Source: Rhizophagus irregularis (lineage: Eukaryota > Glomeromycota > Glomeromycetes > Glomerales > Glomeraceae). From it: 64,000 nt of DNA. The first letter of the stretch is position 1. The number at the start of each line of letters is the position of its first letter. The stretch lies in the NCBI RefSeq assembly GCF_026210795.1, contig NC_089448.1:1116001-1180000 (forward strand). Reading direction: 5' to 3'. A model generated the notes under the pieces. That model had not been told where the DNA came from. It saw only the letters and a list, made by a program, of their open reading frames with translations, and searched no databases. Below are positions 48,461-59,300 of the stretch, in pieces. Both the position numbers and the translations under genes were made by a program.

Positions 48461-48584
48461 TTATTAATTGAACCATAAATCGCTAACTTTATTATTAATT
48501 GAACTATAAATCGCTAACTTTATTATTAATTGAACTATAAATCGCTAACTTTATTATTAATTGAACTATAAATCGCTAACTTTA
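48461..48584. repeat. 31-bp tandem repeat, four copies
   Basis: TTATTAATTGAACTATAAAT followed by CGCTAACTTTA is repeated four times, the first with one substitution. The homologous position in the copy at 53.06 kb has a single unit, so the array expanded after the duplication. No spacers, so not a CRISPR array. Confidence 0.9.
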
Positions 48585-49112
48585 TTATGTAATTGTATCA
48601 ATAATTTCATCATATGTAACGTACTCTTATTGTTACGCTCGTTAATATTCGACATATTGTGACAATTGATGATATTATTTGTATTGTTTGCGTTCTTTAT
48701 TTTTATTGCATGAAAAAAAAGGTAAGAATATTCCGTGACGCCAAAATTATCTGTTTTTATCCGGCTTATAATAATGCAACATTTTTCTTTTGAGCATGAA
48801 CTTTTTTTTTCACTAAAATTCTTTCCTTTCATTATCGCTATATTTGGTTACATATATATTACTTCTGTAATTAAATGAAAGGATTTAATAGGAAAAAAAA
48901 ACATAATTAAACCAATATGGTGTATTGTATGTTAGTACCTTGAGCGATGGGGAAATTCGTTGTTTTCTCTTAATATGAAAGAAAAAAAAATTATATTCAG
49001 CAATTATAATCGTATGTAATGAAAGTGATGGAAATTCCCTTTCTTATAAAGTTACATTTAGAATCACGTACGAGAATTCGACGGCATATAATAATCATAC
49101 TCCGCAAGAAAG

Positions 49113-49120
49113 TTATATAA
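49113..49120 (+). promoter_or_regulatory. TATA-like box of short HMG gene
   Basis: TTATATAA lies about 112 bp before the chosen ATG. The broken HMG copy at 63 kb keeps a similar CTTATAAAAA at the matching place. Positional inference. Confidence 0.4.
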
Positions 49121-49231
49121 ATGAATGCTTCCTGGGCTTCAGATTAATAAAATAAAAAACAAATAATTAAAGTCTACTTTTCACATTTGTTCTTTAAATT
49201 GATTATTATAATATTCTTTGCTAAAAAAACC

Positions 49232-49489
49232 ATGATCAATAATCTATACGTGGTCCATCATTCCTTTCTTTCTCCAAAGAAATCAACAACTAAAAGAAAG
49301 AAAAGATCTGCGAACTGTTTTCTTCTATTTCGTCAAGAAATGATGAAAGAAAGGCCATACAAGATGAAGATGTCAAATTACAGTAAACGAGTATCTGAAA
49401 TGTGGCAAAATTTATCTGAAGATGAAAAAATTGAATGGAAGAGACGATATGAACTTAATCGAGAGTCTGTGGAGTCGAACGAACCATAA
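49232..49489 (+). CDS. short MATA-type HMG-box protein
   Basis: Eighty-five residues, intronless. An upstream ATG at 49187 is in frame but would add a hydrophobic leader that the paralogue at 13954 lacks; MINNLYV aligns with that protein's MNNSNELYV, so the start at 49232 is preferred. A basic stretch (KKSTTKRKKRS, 16-26) leads into the HMG box (about 27-80): ANCFLLFRQEMMKERPYKMK, NYSKRVSEMWQNLSEDEKIE and WKRRYELNRES, with the conserved F, W and Y positions. It ends right after the box and lacks the cysteine clusters of the 14-kb paralogue. HMG boxes of this class bind DNA in the nucleus; targets are unknown. The gene lies in a duplicated block with one broken copy (62999) and one block where it is absent. 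Confidence 0.8.
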   Translation: MINNLYVVHHSFLSPKKSTTKRKKRSANCFLLFRQEMMKERPYKMKMSNYSKRVSEMWQNLSEDEKIEWKRRYELNRESVESNEP

Positions 49490-49700
49490 TTTATTATCAT
49501 TATTTCGAATTTTTAATCGAGAGATTCAGAAAACCAATTATAATCACGGATGGATGTCTTGGATTTTAATGGAAATAAAATCATTTTTTTTTGTTTAAGT
49601 TTAAAATATTTAAGTTTATTAATAAGTATGTTTTTAATTATGCATATTTATAAAAAAGAATAATTTTATAACTACTTATTAACTATAAGTAATATATTTC

Positions 49701-50753
49701 ATATGATTATGTATGATAAATGACGAAGTTAAGTTAACAAACACAACAGTATGCAATTATAAGTTTAACAAGGCTTGTAATTAAACCAATTCATTAAGTA
49801 AATATGTACGTACAAGTATCAGTTAACTAATAAAATACGTCACTTTTTTTCGTTTTAAGTAATATTAGATACACCCTGCAAACTAAAGATTATTAAATAT
49901 ATCGCGTCATATGTCTTTTGCATTTGTTTAAGCCAACATCCCACTTAAATAAGCTAGTCCCAATTTGATATATATATATTATATATATATAGAATTAAAA
50001 TAAATTTCTGGAATAAACCCCACGGGATCAAATGAGCTATATTTTAATTCGGGCAAATCTGTAAATCAAATTCATATAATGCAGGCCCGAATTATAATAC
50101 GTTGATCAATCCGTATATCATTTTACGTTAGATACGTCGTACGCGAAATATTGCGCACATGATTTCCGATGTTGCATGAACGATTTACGTATGTTTGTGT
50201 ACATGTCGATTTCTAATGTTGTATGCCGATATACGTCGATATACAACCGCGTATGATATTATTATATTTGATCATAATTACATATGTAGTATTAGTATAG
50301 TTATTTTTATTATTGTTTATATCATTTTATATTATTTATTTTCAGTATTTGTATTGTTTATATGTATACGATTTTATTAAGAGACATTGTAGGATAATTA
50401 GGTCATTTGTGTTCTATTAAAAAGTGGCTTACAATAAGAATTATCACTATTGTAATTACATTGATATATTACGATGAAACATTAATAATCAGATATCAAT
50501 AGGATATCAATAAATTAGATTTCGTCTTGATGTCAGAAAAAGAGATGGAGAAATAGATATAAATATGCCTTCTGCCAACTCATCGATAGAATAGGTCATA
50601 TTAAGATATACGAAGTTATATTGAGTCATATTAAGTTATATTACCCTAAGAAATATACCTCTATCACTTTTTATCGTTTTGTTGTAAATTCATAACCCTA
50701 CGTTTATTCAATAAAATCGTTATACTTCGGTTAACTTTAACTTGTTATATATT
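49701..50753. other. intergenic, with AATTCGGGC foldback
   Basis: No gene. A short inverted pair AATTCGGGC/GCCCGAATT lies at 50052-50094, and a related arrangement (TCGGGCC ... GGCCCGA) at 63780-63843 in the other HMG block. A run of TA repeats lies at about 49970. Confidence 0.5.
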
Positions 50754-51052
50754 AGGCCACACAAATTCAATTTTTCGGTTCACGTAACATTGAAATTTAA
50801 AATCGACCCGGGGACCCGGGGTTTATTGTTTATTAGTAAAAAAAGTTTATATATAAAATCGTGACATTTGATTGGTTGACTTTTAAAAGGGAGGAATTTA
50901 TTTTCGCTCTAGAAGTTCTCAGCCGCGTGATAAACTTACCCGCCAATAAAATTACGTTCTGATCACATGATAAATTTTTTATATATAAACTTTTTTTTAT
51001 TGAAATTTGAAAAAGTGACCCGGCCGGGTGAAGTGAACCGAAAATGTGGCCT
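50754..51052. mobile_element. MITE, AGGCCACA ends
   Basis: Left end AGGCCACACAAATTCAATTT then TTCGGTTCAC; the right end inverted reads AGGCCACATTTTCGGTTCAC. Inside, both halves carry GACCCGG and AAAGTTTATATATAAA in inverted positions. About 299 bp, non-coding. Confidence 0.75.
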
Positions 51053-51590
51053 TATTATAAGATTCATCTTATGATCGTCGTGTGCTATTATTAATCGTAT
51101 TTTGTAGTTGTTTACCTTGCCGATTCTTAACGAACAATACCGGAATACCAGAATAGGTAGTATTGAGTAAGAATCCCGTTGGTAATTGTGTGATTATACG
51201 ATTTGATACCTCTAGCTATACGACTCTTATTTGCCGATATATTCGGTAACAACGTAAACGCTTTATTTTTTTTATAGGGTGATCAATACGGCCTATTTGG
51301 TGCTTTTTGTCCTCTTCAATAGAGAGCGACTTGTAGCAAGCCTCGACACGAGGTTGGTCTGTAGATTAGTCTTGGACAGTGTGATTTACTTTAAATTCAT
51401 CATGTATCACTTTTTATTTTATAATTAGTATATAGAATTTAATAACATTTAATAAACAACGTGCGGCTTCAATTTGAAGCCTTTTTACCGTAAAAAAAAA
51501 CAATGATATTATAACAAAAATAAACAATTTAAAACTACTTATTAAATTTATTAAATTAAAATAATAAGATAATATTTGCCGTTAAAATTG
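51053..51590. other. intergenic, nothing recognised
   Basis: A slightly GC-richer stretch without a supported gene or repeat. Confidence 0.4.
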
Positions 51591-51596
51591 TATGTC

Positions 51597-52570
51597 ATTC
51601 AATATTGAAATCAAAGGGCTTTATTAACAATCTAGTACTATGACATATAATAATGAAATAAATCCTAATGTTAATTTCGCGACTTTAAACCAGCAGGAGT
51701 ACGTGCAATATTCAATTTATTCAGTGATTTCCAATTATTTATTGCTGAAGATAGTTTAAAGCGAAAAAACTACTGGTTTATTATGAAAAAAACTTAAAAA
51801 TAAGTAACTTGCTTAAAATTATTTGTATTTATTTTTGTTACATTGGTCATAATATCCATAATATACTATAAAAATAATTAATCATGCTCACCAGTAAAAA
51901 CGATGTTTAACGGAAAGGAGACCCAAAAAACAACTGAACCGCGAATGGATCATTTGTGATTTGCAAAGGTAATCGACTTAATGTATTAATAATAAACGCA
52001 TTTCTATATTTTCTATTAACGATTCTACGTCTTCGTCGTTTATGAACAATACGATTGAAATTAATAGAAGTAACGTAATTTAAATTCCTAGGGCTCTTTA
52101 ACGTCATCTTAAATAATTAAATAATGAATATGATGATAAGGGTTGACGTGAATGTTGAAAAGAATGAAAGAACGAAAGAAAAATTTATTTGGTCATATTT
52201 ATATTGATACTTGTGTAACACTGTAATAAATATGCCTAGACTTTCTCCTCAAATAAAAAAAAAAATTCTTCGAAAGAAAATTCCTCGTGCATATTTTTGC
52301 CACCAAACATGATTAGCTTTCTATAATAAATATTATTCAGTACAGCCTCTTTTTTAGTAAAATAAAATGAACCAAATAACAAGTCTAAAAAAATGCAGGA
52401 ATAGTTAGCATATGAAATTCCTTTTTGTATTGTAATTTTTTTTTTTATTTACTGCGAAAAGATATTACAGTATTTGCACTTTTGGGCGTTATAAAATTAT
52501 CCAATAAAAATTTATTTGTATCATAAACACATTATTTGCATGTAACAAAAATTTATTGTTGTTTGAAAAG
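51597..52570. repeat. segmental duplicate of 60.99-61.92 kb
   Basis: Shared from GGCTTTATTAACA through AGTACTATGACATATAATA, the small ORF, and TTCTCGTGCATATTTTT, with indels concentrated outside the ORF. Confidence 0.85.
51907..52107 (-). CDS. conserved small basic protein, copy 1
   Basis: Sixty-six residues from ATG to TAA. The core reads HKRRRRRIVNRKYRNAF then NTLSRLPLQITNDPFAVQLF and FGS-FR. The run of five arginines suggests a nuclear-localisation or nucleic-acid-binding segment. A second copy lies at 61273-61458. Over the core about 45 of 49 residues are identical and at least two DNA differences are silent (codons of the ITND part), while flanking DNA has frequent indels, so purifying selection is plausible. 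A splice-donor-like GT(A/G)AG follows the stop by about 13 nt in both copies. No family is recognised. It could be a gene or an exon of a longer one. Confidence 0.5.
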   Translation of the reverse strand: MTLKSPRNLNYVTSINFNRIVHKRRRRRIVNRKYRNAFIINTLSRLPLQITNDPFAVQLFFGSPFR

Positions 52571-52959
52571 ATAAAATATAGTGATTTCCAAAAAAAAGAT
52601 CCCTGATCTTGTAAATAATCATTACATACGAATATAGTATGAAATAAATGTCTCTTAAAAATGATAAAGAAGAGACATAAACTACTATATCAGACATGAA
52701 AATTTTTAGAAATATTTACGATCTCGTGATTACTATATTGTTTTGAAATTGTAAAAGTGCCAAGCATTTAATAATCGTCCGATTTTGTCCGATTATTTAT
52801 CCTAAAAGTAAAATTACGAAAATTATGAATTTTTTTTAGGTTTAGAATTACGATAATAATAGTAAAAAGAAATAGTTTACCATGTCACAATCCTTACGAA
52901 TTGGGTTGATCAAAAGTTACAATAAATTAATCATGTCAGATCTGCATAAAAAATTATTA

Positions 52960-54420
52960 TTATTATTTATTTACAAAAGTCTTTATAACATTTACGAATG
53001 CACAAAGTACGTAATTCACATGATCATTTTGGCAGATAATCTGTGATAGAATGCATTTTCTTATTAATTGAACTATAAAGAACTCGCTAACTTTATTATG
53101 TAATTGTATTAATAATTTCATCATATGTACGTACTCAATATGTCGGATATTAACGAGCGTAACAATAAAAAACAATTAAATGGTTTTATTCATTAGTATT
53201 GTTTGCGTTCTCTATTCTTATTGCATAAAAAAGAAATCATGCTCAAAGCAAGTCTCATTATTACAAGCAAGAAAATTTGGCGTCCCGAAAAATATTAACC
53301 TTACTAAAACTCTTTCATCGCCTCTATATTTGGATATACAAAATGTTTTAAATGAATATTCGTCGAGAAGAGAGCGTGTAAAAAATCTAAAATCTAATTG
53401 CTTAATATAAGGTTTATAATTATAAGTATCTATAGTTTAGCTAATAATAGTTAAATTTACGCCGAGATAATTAAAAAAGTAAAAATGCGTTTATAAATTA
53501 TAATAGTGCTACGTTTAGCACTATTATGAACGCAGCTTAATGGAACTTAATTCACTATATATGATTTAATATCAACAAAATTTTGTTGAATCAGTAATTA
53601 TATTCATCAACGGGCTCATTGTTTTTTGCATTTTAAATTTAACCGAATTGAGCAAAGATCAGCATATCTGATAATTTCATTCGTTTAAAAAAAATAATTT
53701 CATTCAAAGTAATATAACTGTACCTAATTTCATATGTTCGGAATTTAATTAGAAATTATTTAATTAAAACTTAATTATTATTTATTTATTTTTTTTTAAC
53801 TATAAAAGTTCTTTATAGAATTTACGAATACACGAAATACGTAATTCACATCATCTTTGCAGATGTATGTACAGTATATAATCCGGGATAGAATAGCGAC
53901 AGACCTCTGTATTCAACGACCCAATAGTATTAGCTATTGCATTTTTATTTCGTTAACTAAACTAATAAAGGACTCAGTATATAAATGATATACTGTATTA
54001 ATTGAAGGATTTTATTTGTATTGTTTGCGTTCTTTATTTTTATTACACAAAAAAAAAAATTTATGCTCAAAGAAAGTCGAATTATTATAAGCAAGATAAA
54101 AGCAGCAAATTTCGGAGTCACGAAAAATATTAACCTTTTTCATTAATAAACTTTTTACTTTCATCGCCTCTATATTTGGATATACAAAACATTTTCGTCA
54201 TTAAATAAAATAACTACAAAATGAATATTGTTAATAGCAGAGGATATTTTACTCGTGATAATGATTTAAATTTAATTTATTTGCGACTGATGTGGGCAAA
54301 TACAGATGCAAAATGTTTCATTTAAAGATCTAGACCCATATTAGTATATTTTTTTGTTTTTTTTTTAGACGTTTATGTAAATATTAACCGTTAAAAGAAA
54401 TGATTAAACTAATATATACC
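52960..54420. repeat. HMG segmental duplication, copy 2 (HMG lost)
   Basis: Contains a partial unit (52960-53340), then a fuller unit (53340-54420) homologous to 47770-48900. Similarity ends near 54420, before where the HMG gene should lie, so the gene is missing. Two sub-copies of the CTATATTTGGATATACAAAA block (about 53326 and 54169) show tandem structure within it. Apparent frames such as 53180-53410 fall in sequence that is inverted in copy 1. Confidence 0.75.
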
Positions 54421-54822
54421 GTATTGTACATTACGCTTGTATTTATCGAACCAATAAAAAACAATAAGATAAAAAGAATGAAAATATCATAAAGTAAGAA
54501 GCCTCATTATCTTGTAGTGGTGTTGGAAGTACCATTCTGAATTTCACTAGGATGGTTCGGTCACTTTGGCTAATTTTATAAGATTGTAATTTGTAAGTTT
54601 GTGTAACGTATTGCCCACCAAAACGAAATCCTTACGTAATGAACGCCGATCATTGTCGTTAATATCGTATGACTTATCTCCAGAATATTATTTGCTGTTT
54701 AAGTTCATTACGATCACGTGAAGTGGCTTATCGAATATTCAATCAATCAAACTTTATTTTCCCATAACTCATTAAGCAATTAGGTTCGTTCACAGCGCTC
54801 GTTGAACATTCATCAATTCAAT

Positions 54823-55122
54823 AGTGTTCCGAAGGGGTCGAGTCGGGTCGGGTTTTGAGGTGTATTCGAACTTGACCCGAGTGTAAAAGTAACGACTCGG
54901 ATTCGACTTGACCTGATTATAGTCTGACTCGGATAACTCGGGTTCGACTCGTCAAGTTGTATTTAATATAAAAGAAAATTGAAATTTTTAGTAAAAAGAT
55001 TCGGGTCGCCGGGTCAAAGTAAAGGTATAACCCAACTCGACGGGTCGGGTCGAGTTACGGGTCAGACCTCAACCGACCCCTAAATAGAGTCGGGTCAATA
55101 ACCCGGGCCCTTTTGGAACACT
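54823..55122. mobile_element. MITE with AGTGTTCC ends, GTCGGGTCGGG interior
   Basis: Left end AGTGTTCCGAAGGGGTCGAG; the right end inverted is AGTGTTCCAAAAGGGCCCGG. The interior is rich in GTCGGGT / ACCCGAC words on both strands and is far GC-richer than its surroundings. About 300 bp. Flanking AATTCAAT and AATCAATT are similar but not an exact target-site duplication. Confidence 0.7.
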
Positions 55123-55173
55123 AATCAATTGCATACAATTATCAATTACCACAGCAATATTTAAAGAGAATGA

Positions 55174-55398
55174 CTATGATCTTAAAAATATAAAACCAAA
55201 TATATATATTTTTAAAGATATTTGTCGTTTAAAAATATTTAAATCTTCAGGTAAATAAAGATAATGATTAATTACAAAATCTCGATATTTTCTTTGGTTA
55301 TCAGATAATTTAATAATCTTGTTTTCTATTTCACACAGTTCATCCTTCTTATTTAAGCGAATGCAATAATTAAGTGGAGGCTTTGTTTTAGTAATCAA
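55174..55398 (-). CDS. hypothetical 74-residue ORF
   Basis: The frame reads LNYCIRLNKKDELCEIENKI then IKLSDNQRKYRDFVINHYLY, ending in a hydrophobic/aromatic tail. Composition is protein-like and the frame is open from ATG to stop. The inverted duplicate at 47.4-47.66 kb retains the same DNA in broken form, so this is either the better preserved copy of a small gene or an exon fragment. No domain is recognised. Confidence 0.3.
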   Translation of the reverse strand: MITKTKPPLNYCIRLNKKDELCEIENKIIKLSDNQRKYRDFVINHYLYLPEDLNIFKRQISLKIYIFGFIFLRS

Positions 55399-55439
55399 AA
55401 TAATAATTAATCGTATAAAGGTAAGAATATTAAAAAAAA

Positions 55440-55990
55440 GGTATCAACCTTATTAATATCGCTTAAAATGTTTCTATTATTATAATAAAGAAATATATTT
55501 TCCTCGTCAAATGCTTATTATGATCGTGTAACAAATTATGTTCCATTGTTTTATAATAAAAGTATTCTAAAATTAGCCAAAATGGTTATTTGATAGAAAA
55601 GATTTTTTTGCATACACAATTGAAATGATGTGATATTATTCCTTCATATTGTTTTGCTAAAGATTGTCAAAGCGACATCTCATTGGTAAAGTAATTATAT
55701 AATCAAGATTGCGGAAAAAAAATATTCGCACGGTTGGGAAATTTCTATAATATGTATATTAAAATAGCAGTGAAACAGGTAGGTAAAAAAAATAAATAAA
55801 CAAACAAACAAATATATATTGTTTCTATCCTATAACTTTTCTTTTTGTTTTTATATATAACATCGTGAAATATAATCTACACGCAGTTCATTCTCTTTCT
55901 TTCTGTAAAAAAAAAATAAGTTAATCCTTATTTCTATTCCATGTTTTTTTCGGTAAGGGGGGTAAGGGGGGATATTGACGGGATTTATAG
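55440..55990. repeat. inverted segmental duplicate of 46.87-47.4 kb
   Basis: This arm pairs with 46870-47400 in reverse orientation (see that entry). It carries a G-rich run GGTAAGGGGGGTAAGGGGGG at about 55951, which is absent from the other arm. Confidence 0.6.
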
Positions 55991-55999
55991 TCTCAGATG

Positions 56000-56300
56000 G
56001 CCGAGTAATGTATTTCATGTAACAGATTCATGGAACTTGGATAAAACATTATTATTTTATTTTTAATGCTTGAGAACGACTTCAATAAAACTTATAGAAC
56101 TTGTTAGGACATAAAAAAAAGAACTACAAATTTTGGAAAATTCGATTGATGGTAAAAAAATGAGAAATAATTTCAGATGGAGTTACAAGTAATGTGGTTG
56201 AATCAATGAAAGAGAGATATGAGGAAGTTATCGTTATTGGGTAAAAGGTTTGTTAGTTATATAAATTGTTCGGCGATTCCGTAAGTAGTAGAATGTCCTG
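56000..56300 (+). pseudogene. eroded coding region, inverted copy of 43.9-44.1 kb
   Basis: Matches the reverse complement of 43890-44110 (TGCTTGAGAACGA, GAACTTGTTAGGACAT, AATTCGATTGATGGTAAAAA, AATGTGGTTGAATCAATGAA). The frame is broken at different places from the other copy. Family not recognised. Confidence 0.4.
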
Positions 56301-59300
56301 TAAAAAAAGTAGATACGTTTTTTATACTGAAAGATATGTTTTATATACGTTTAGATACGTCTAGATACGTTTTAAGATACGGAAAAATGCACAATTCCGT
56401 TTGTAGAATTTTTAATATTCCATTTAAGGTATTTAATTTTTTAATGGCCCAATCTAAAATCTTTATTTAATAAAGTTCATTTTTAAAAATCTAATTTTAA
56501 TGAGAAATTTTTTTATTAACTATGAATATAGATTTTTGTTTGAGAAAACTAATGTGAGAGTAATTGATGCATTCAGAAAAATTTACAAACCAGCTGGAAC
56601 ACGCTTCTGGTTCCGCGTCACGTTTATATTTTCCCCACGCTTCTGGTTCTGCGTAGGGATTGGAATCGATTCCCATTATTAGAATCGATTCTAAAATCGA
56701 TTAATCGCGATTAATCGTTTCGCAAATACCGATTTTTTTTTATACTATTATAATAGGTGTGTTTAAACACATATCACGTGATTACAAAATACAGTGATCG
56801 ACGAACAAATTTCCTTTTTTGGAAATTTGTACAACCTTGTGCGATAGCAACTTGAATTTTATTGGGAGATAAAATTTCCTTTTAGGAAGTTTGTGTTCCG
56901 TCACGTGATTCGCGGGCGGAATTATGAATTTGGCCAAATTAACTATTATGAACAAATAATAATTTACGGTCAAATTAAACGAAACTGCGCCACAATAAGT
57001 AGATTCGATAGTAAAGACAAAAATCAACAATAAGTGTTTTAATTGCATGATTCAGATAATATATTTTTTTCGTGATATGTATAACTATTAATTCGTTGTT
57101 TGTTTAATTTTGTTTGAAGAAATTTTTATTGTCTCAAGGTGGTTTATATTAAGAAAATTTTTTCTATAATAACAAATATTTCATGATTACATTTTTTATA
57201 TTTGTACAAGAGTATTTTTGCCACGATTTTTTACATTGCGCCCATTGCGCCACAATCGGAACGAACGGTGCCACTTTGAATTAATAATGTGGAAATAGAT
57301 GATTTCTAAATATCGTGTGTATGATTGTAAATATGCCACATTTTTACATAATGGATTATGTTTTAGCATAATTGGCATCATACTATTATCTTTACCATCT
57401 GTTTTCATTCACAGTGGAAATGGCTCGGACAATCACATTATCACGTGATTTGTCAAACATATATCGATCCTATTAAAAATATTAAATCGCGTGATGCAAT
57501 TTTTTTTGCTATTATTATACACATATATAATATACGGTAATATAACTTTCCTTTATTTTAAAATAAACGGGATAAATTAATAAAATTTTGGAATACACAA
57601 TATTGTTTAATATGATTTAAATGATTGAAAAAGACAGATGATGAATCTTTATCATTTAAGTCATTTTCCGAACACTGCTTCAGACATTACTAAAAATATT
57701 GAATATAAAAATTGAGAATAACGAAAAATTTTTAAAAATTTCATTTAATAATATAGTAGCATACGAGATTCTAAGTATAGTATACAATATAAAGAATTTT
57801 TTTTTTGAGATTTCAGATGACAATAAACTCGTCTATCTATTTTAACACGAACTTGAATATCAGAATTCAGAAATATTGTTGAAACGAATTCATATTTTTT
57901 TCCTAAATTTATTTTTTTTTTTACTTGTAAAATTTCATTATTATTTTCTAGAATTTTGAAGAAAAAAGAGTTAATATTACTTTATTCATCTCCTAGATAA
58001 GGTTTTTATTAAATGATAATATTAAATCTCCATCAGACAATAACTGAAAAATTGAAATGCTTTTGTTGTTGTCGACGTTAAGTGTTATGGTGGTGTTGCA
58101 TTGTGATTTAACGTTATGAGTATTTATCGTGGTTAATTTTAATGTTAGCAAATTTGTAGAGATCATTCACAGTTTGAAAATTTCGTTTCAAGGCTTCTAA
58201 AGACGAAGCGAACCAACTTGTATCATCTAAATATCCAACTAGAGTCGTATTAAAAGGAATAGGGGTGTTTTATTCTTCGTTGTATATATTGTTGTATTTT
58301 TTGATAGAAATATTAAGATGTTGTGATGAACATCGGGTCATACGTATAGTATATAATCCATAGAATCGGACTTATGACTTCGCATCGATTCCTTGTAGTA
58401 TAATGTACACTATATGGATTAAACGCATCAAATTTTTTATTTTTAATATAACGACAGAACAGAAGTTAAACGCGTGTCAAATGGTGATCTCATAAGATCG
58501 ATATATGTTATGTTTAACAAATCACAAGATGATGTGACTAAACATTGTGGCTAAGAAGTGATGTAATTTAAAATTAAAACATAATCATCTTTACAAATTT
58601 GATACCATACAACTATACACACGATTTTTTTTCAAAAAAAAATTCATATATTTCCACATTATTAATTCAAAGTGTTCCGATTTTGATGCTATAAATAAAA
58701 CGTCGCTTTTACTTCGCCTCGTTAACAAAACAACAATTTTACGATGTTTGCGGTTCAAAATAATTATTGATATCAAAATCTCGCATTCTCACATTATTAA
58801 TTAAAATGGCTTTGCTCTTGAATTGTAAATTTTAGCATGACGCAATATAGAAAAACGTGGCAAAAATACTCTTGCGAGCCTTTCATTCAAACAATTAACA
58901 CATATTGATATGGGCGGACTAAAATTACCGTCAAAATAATCGACATTCCGATCATCAAGTGAACTAAGTGAGCTCTTATACAAACACTTTGAGAAAGAGG
59001 AGAGAAATTTCTACAAATTAAAATTAATCAATCATGCAATTTAAATACTTATTATACTTATTATTTATTGATTTTTGTCTTTACTATTGCTTCAGCGGGT
59101 ACTAATAAACAATTTCTTTAAAATTTTTTTCTTTTTCTTTTTTTGTTAATTTTAATATTAATTATTATAGCATCTTTTAAGAAAGCTTTTGGAGAGATCG
59201 ATAAACGTGACGTAAACACAGAATTAAACGTGACGCAGACCCAACCGTTTTCCAACAAATAACGTATAATCATATTTCTTAGTTTTAGAAAAGCTTAATT

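Larger units (their letters stand above)
47700..49700. repeat. HMG segmental duplication, copy 1
   Basis: This block carries the short HMG gene. 47770-48250 matches 53340-53750; 48250-48900 matches 53750-54420 and 52960-53350; 48130-49700 matches 61960-63430. The order of blocks is preserved, with many indels and two local inversions (see findings). Confidence 0.8.

Noticed and set aside
48461..48584. Possible CRISPR array
   Set aside because: The repeats are contiguous without spacers, and the context is fungal.
48566..48832. 88-residue minus-strand frame
   Set aside because: Falls across segments that are inverted or disrupted in the duplicated blocks, so the frame is not conserved.
53180..53410. 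76-residue plus-strand frame
   Set aside because: Lies in segmental-duplication sequence whose homologue in the first block is locally inverted and does not keep this frame.
56782..57048. 88-residue minus-strand frame with a signal-peptide-like N-terminus
   Set aside because: It overlaps ATCACGTGAT-associated sequence similar to that near 30.3 kb, so the frame is probably chance in a dispersed repeat.
57196..57408. 70-residue minus-strand frame
   Set aside because: No domain, no neighbouring exons, no duplicated conserved copy.
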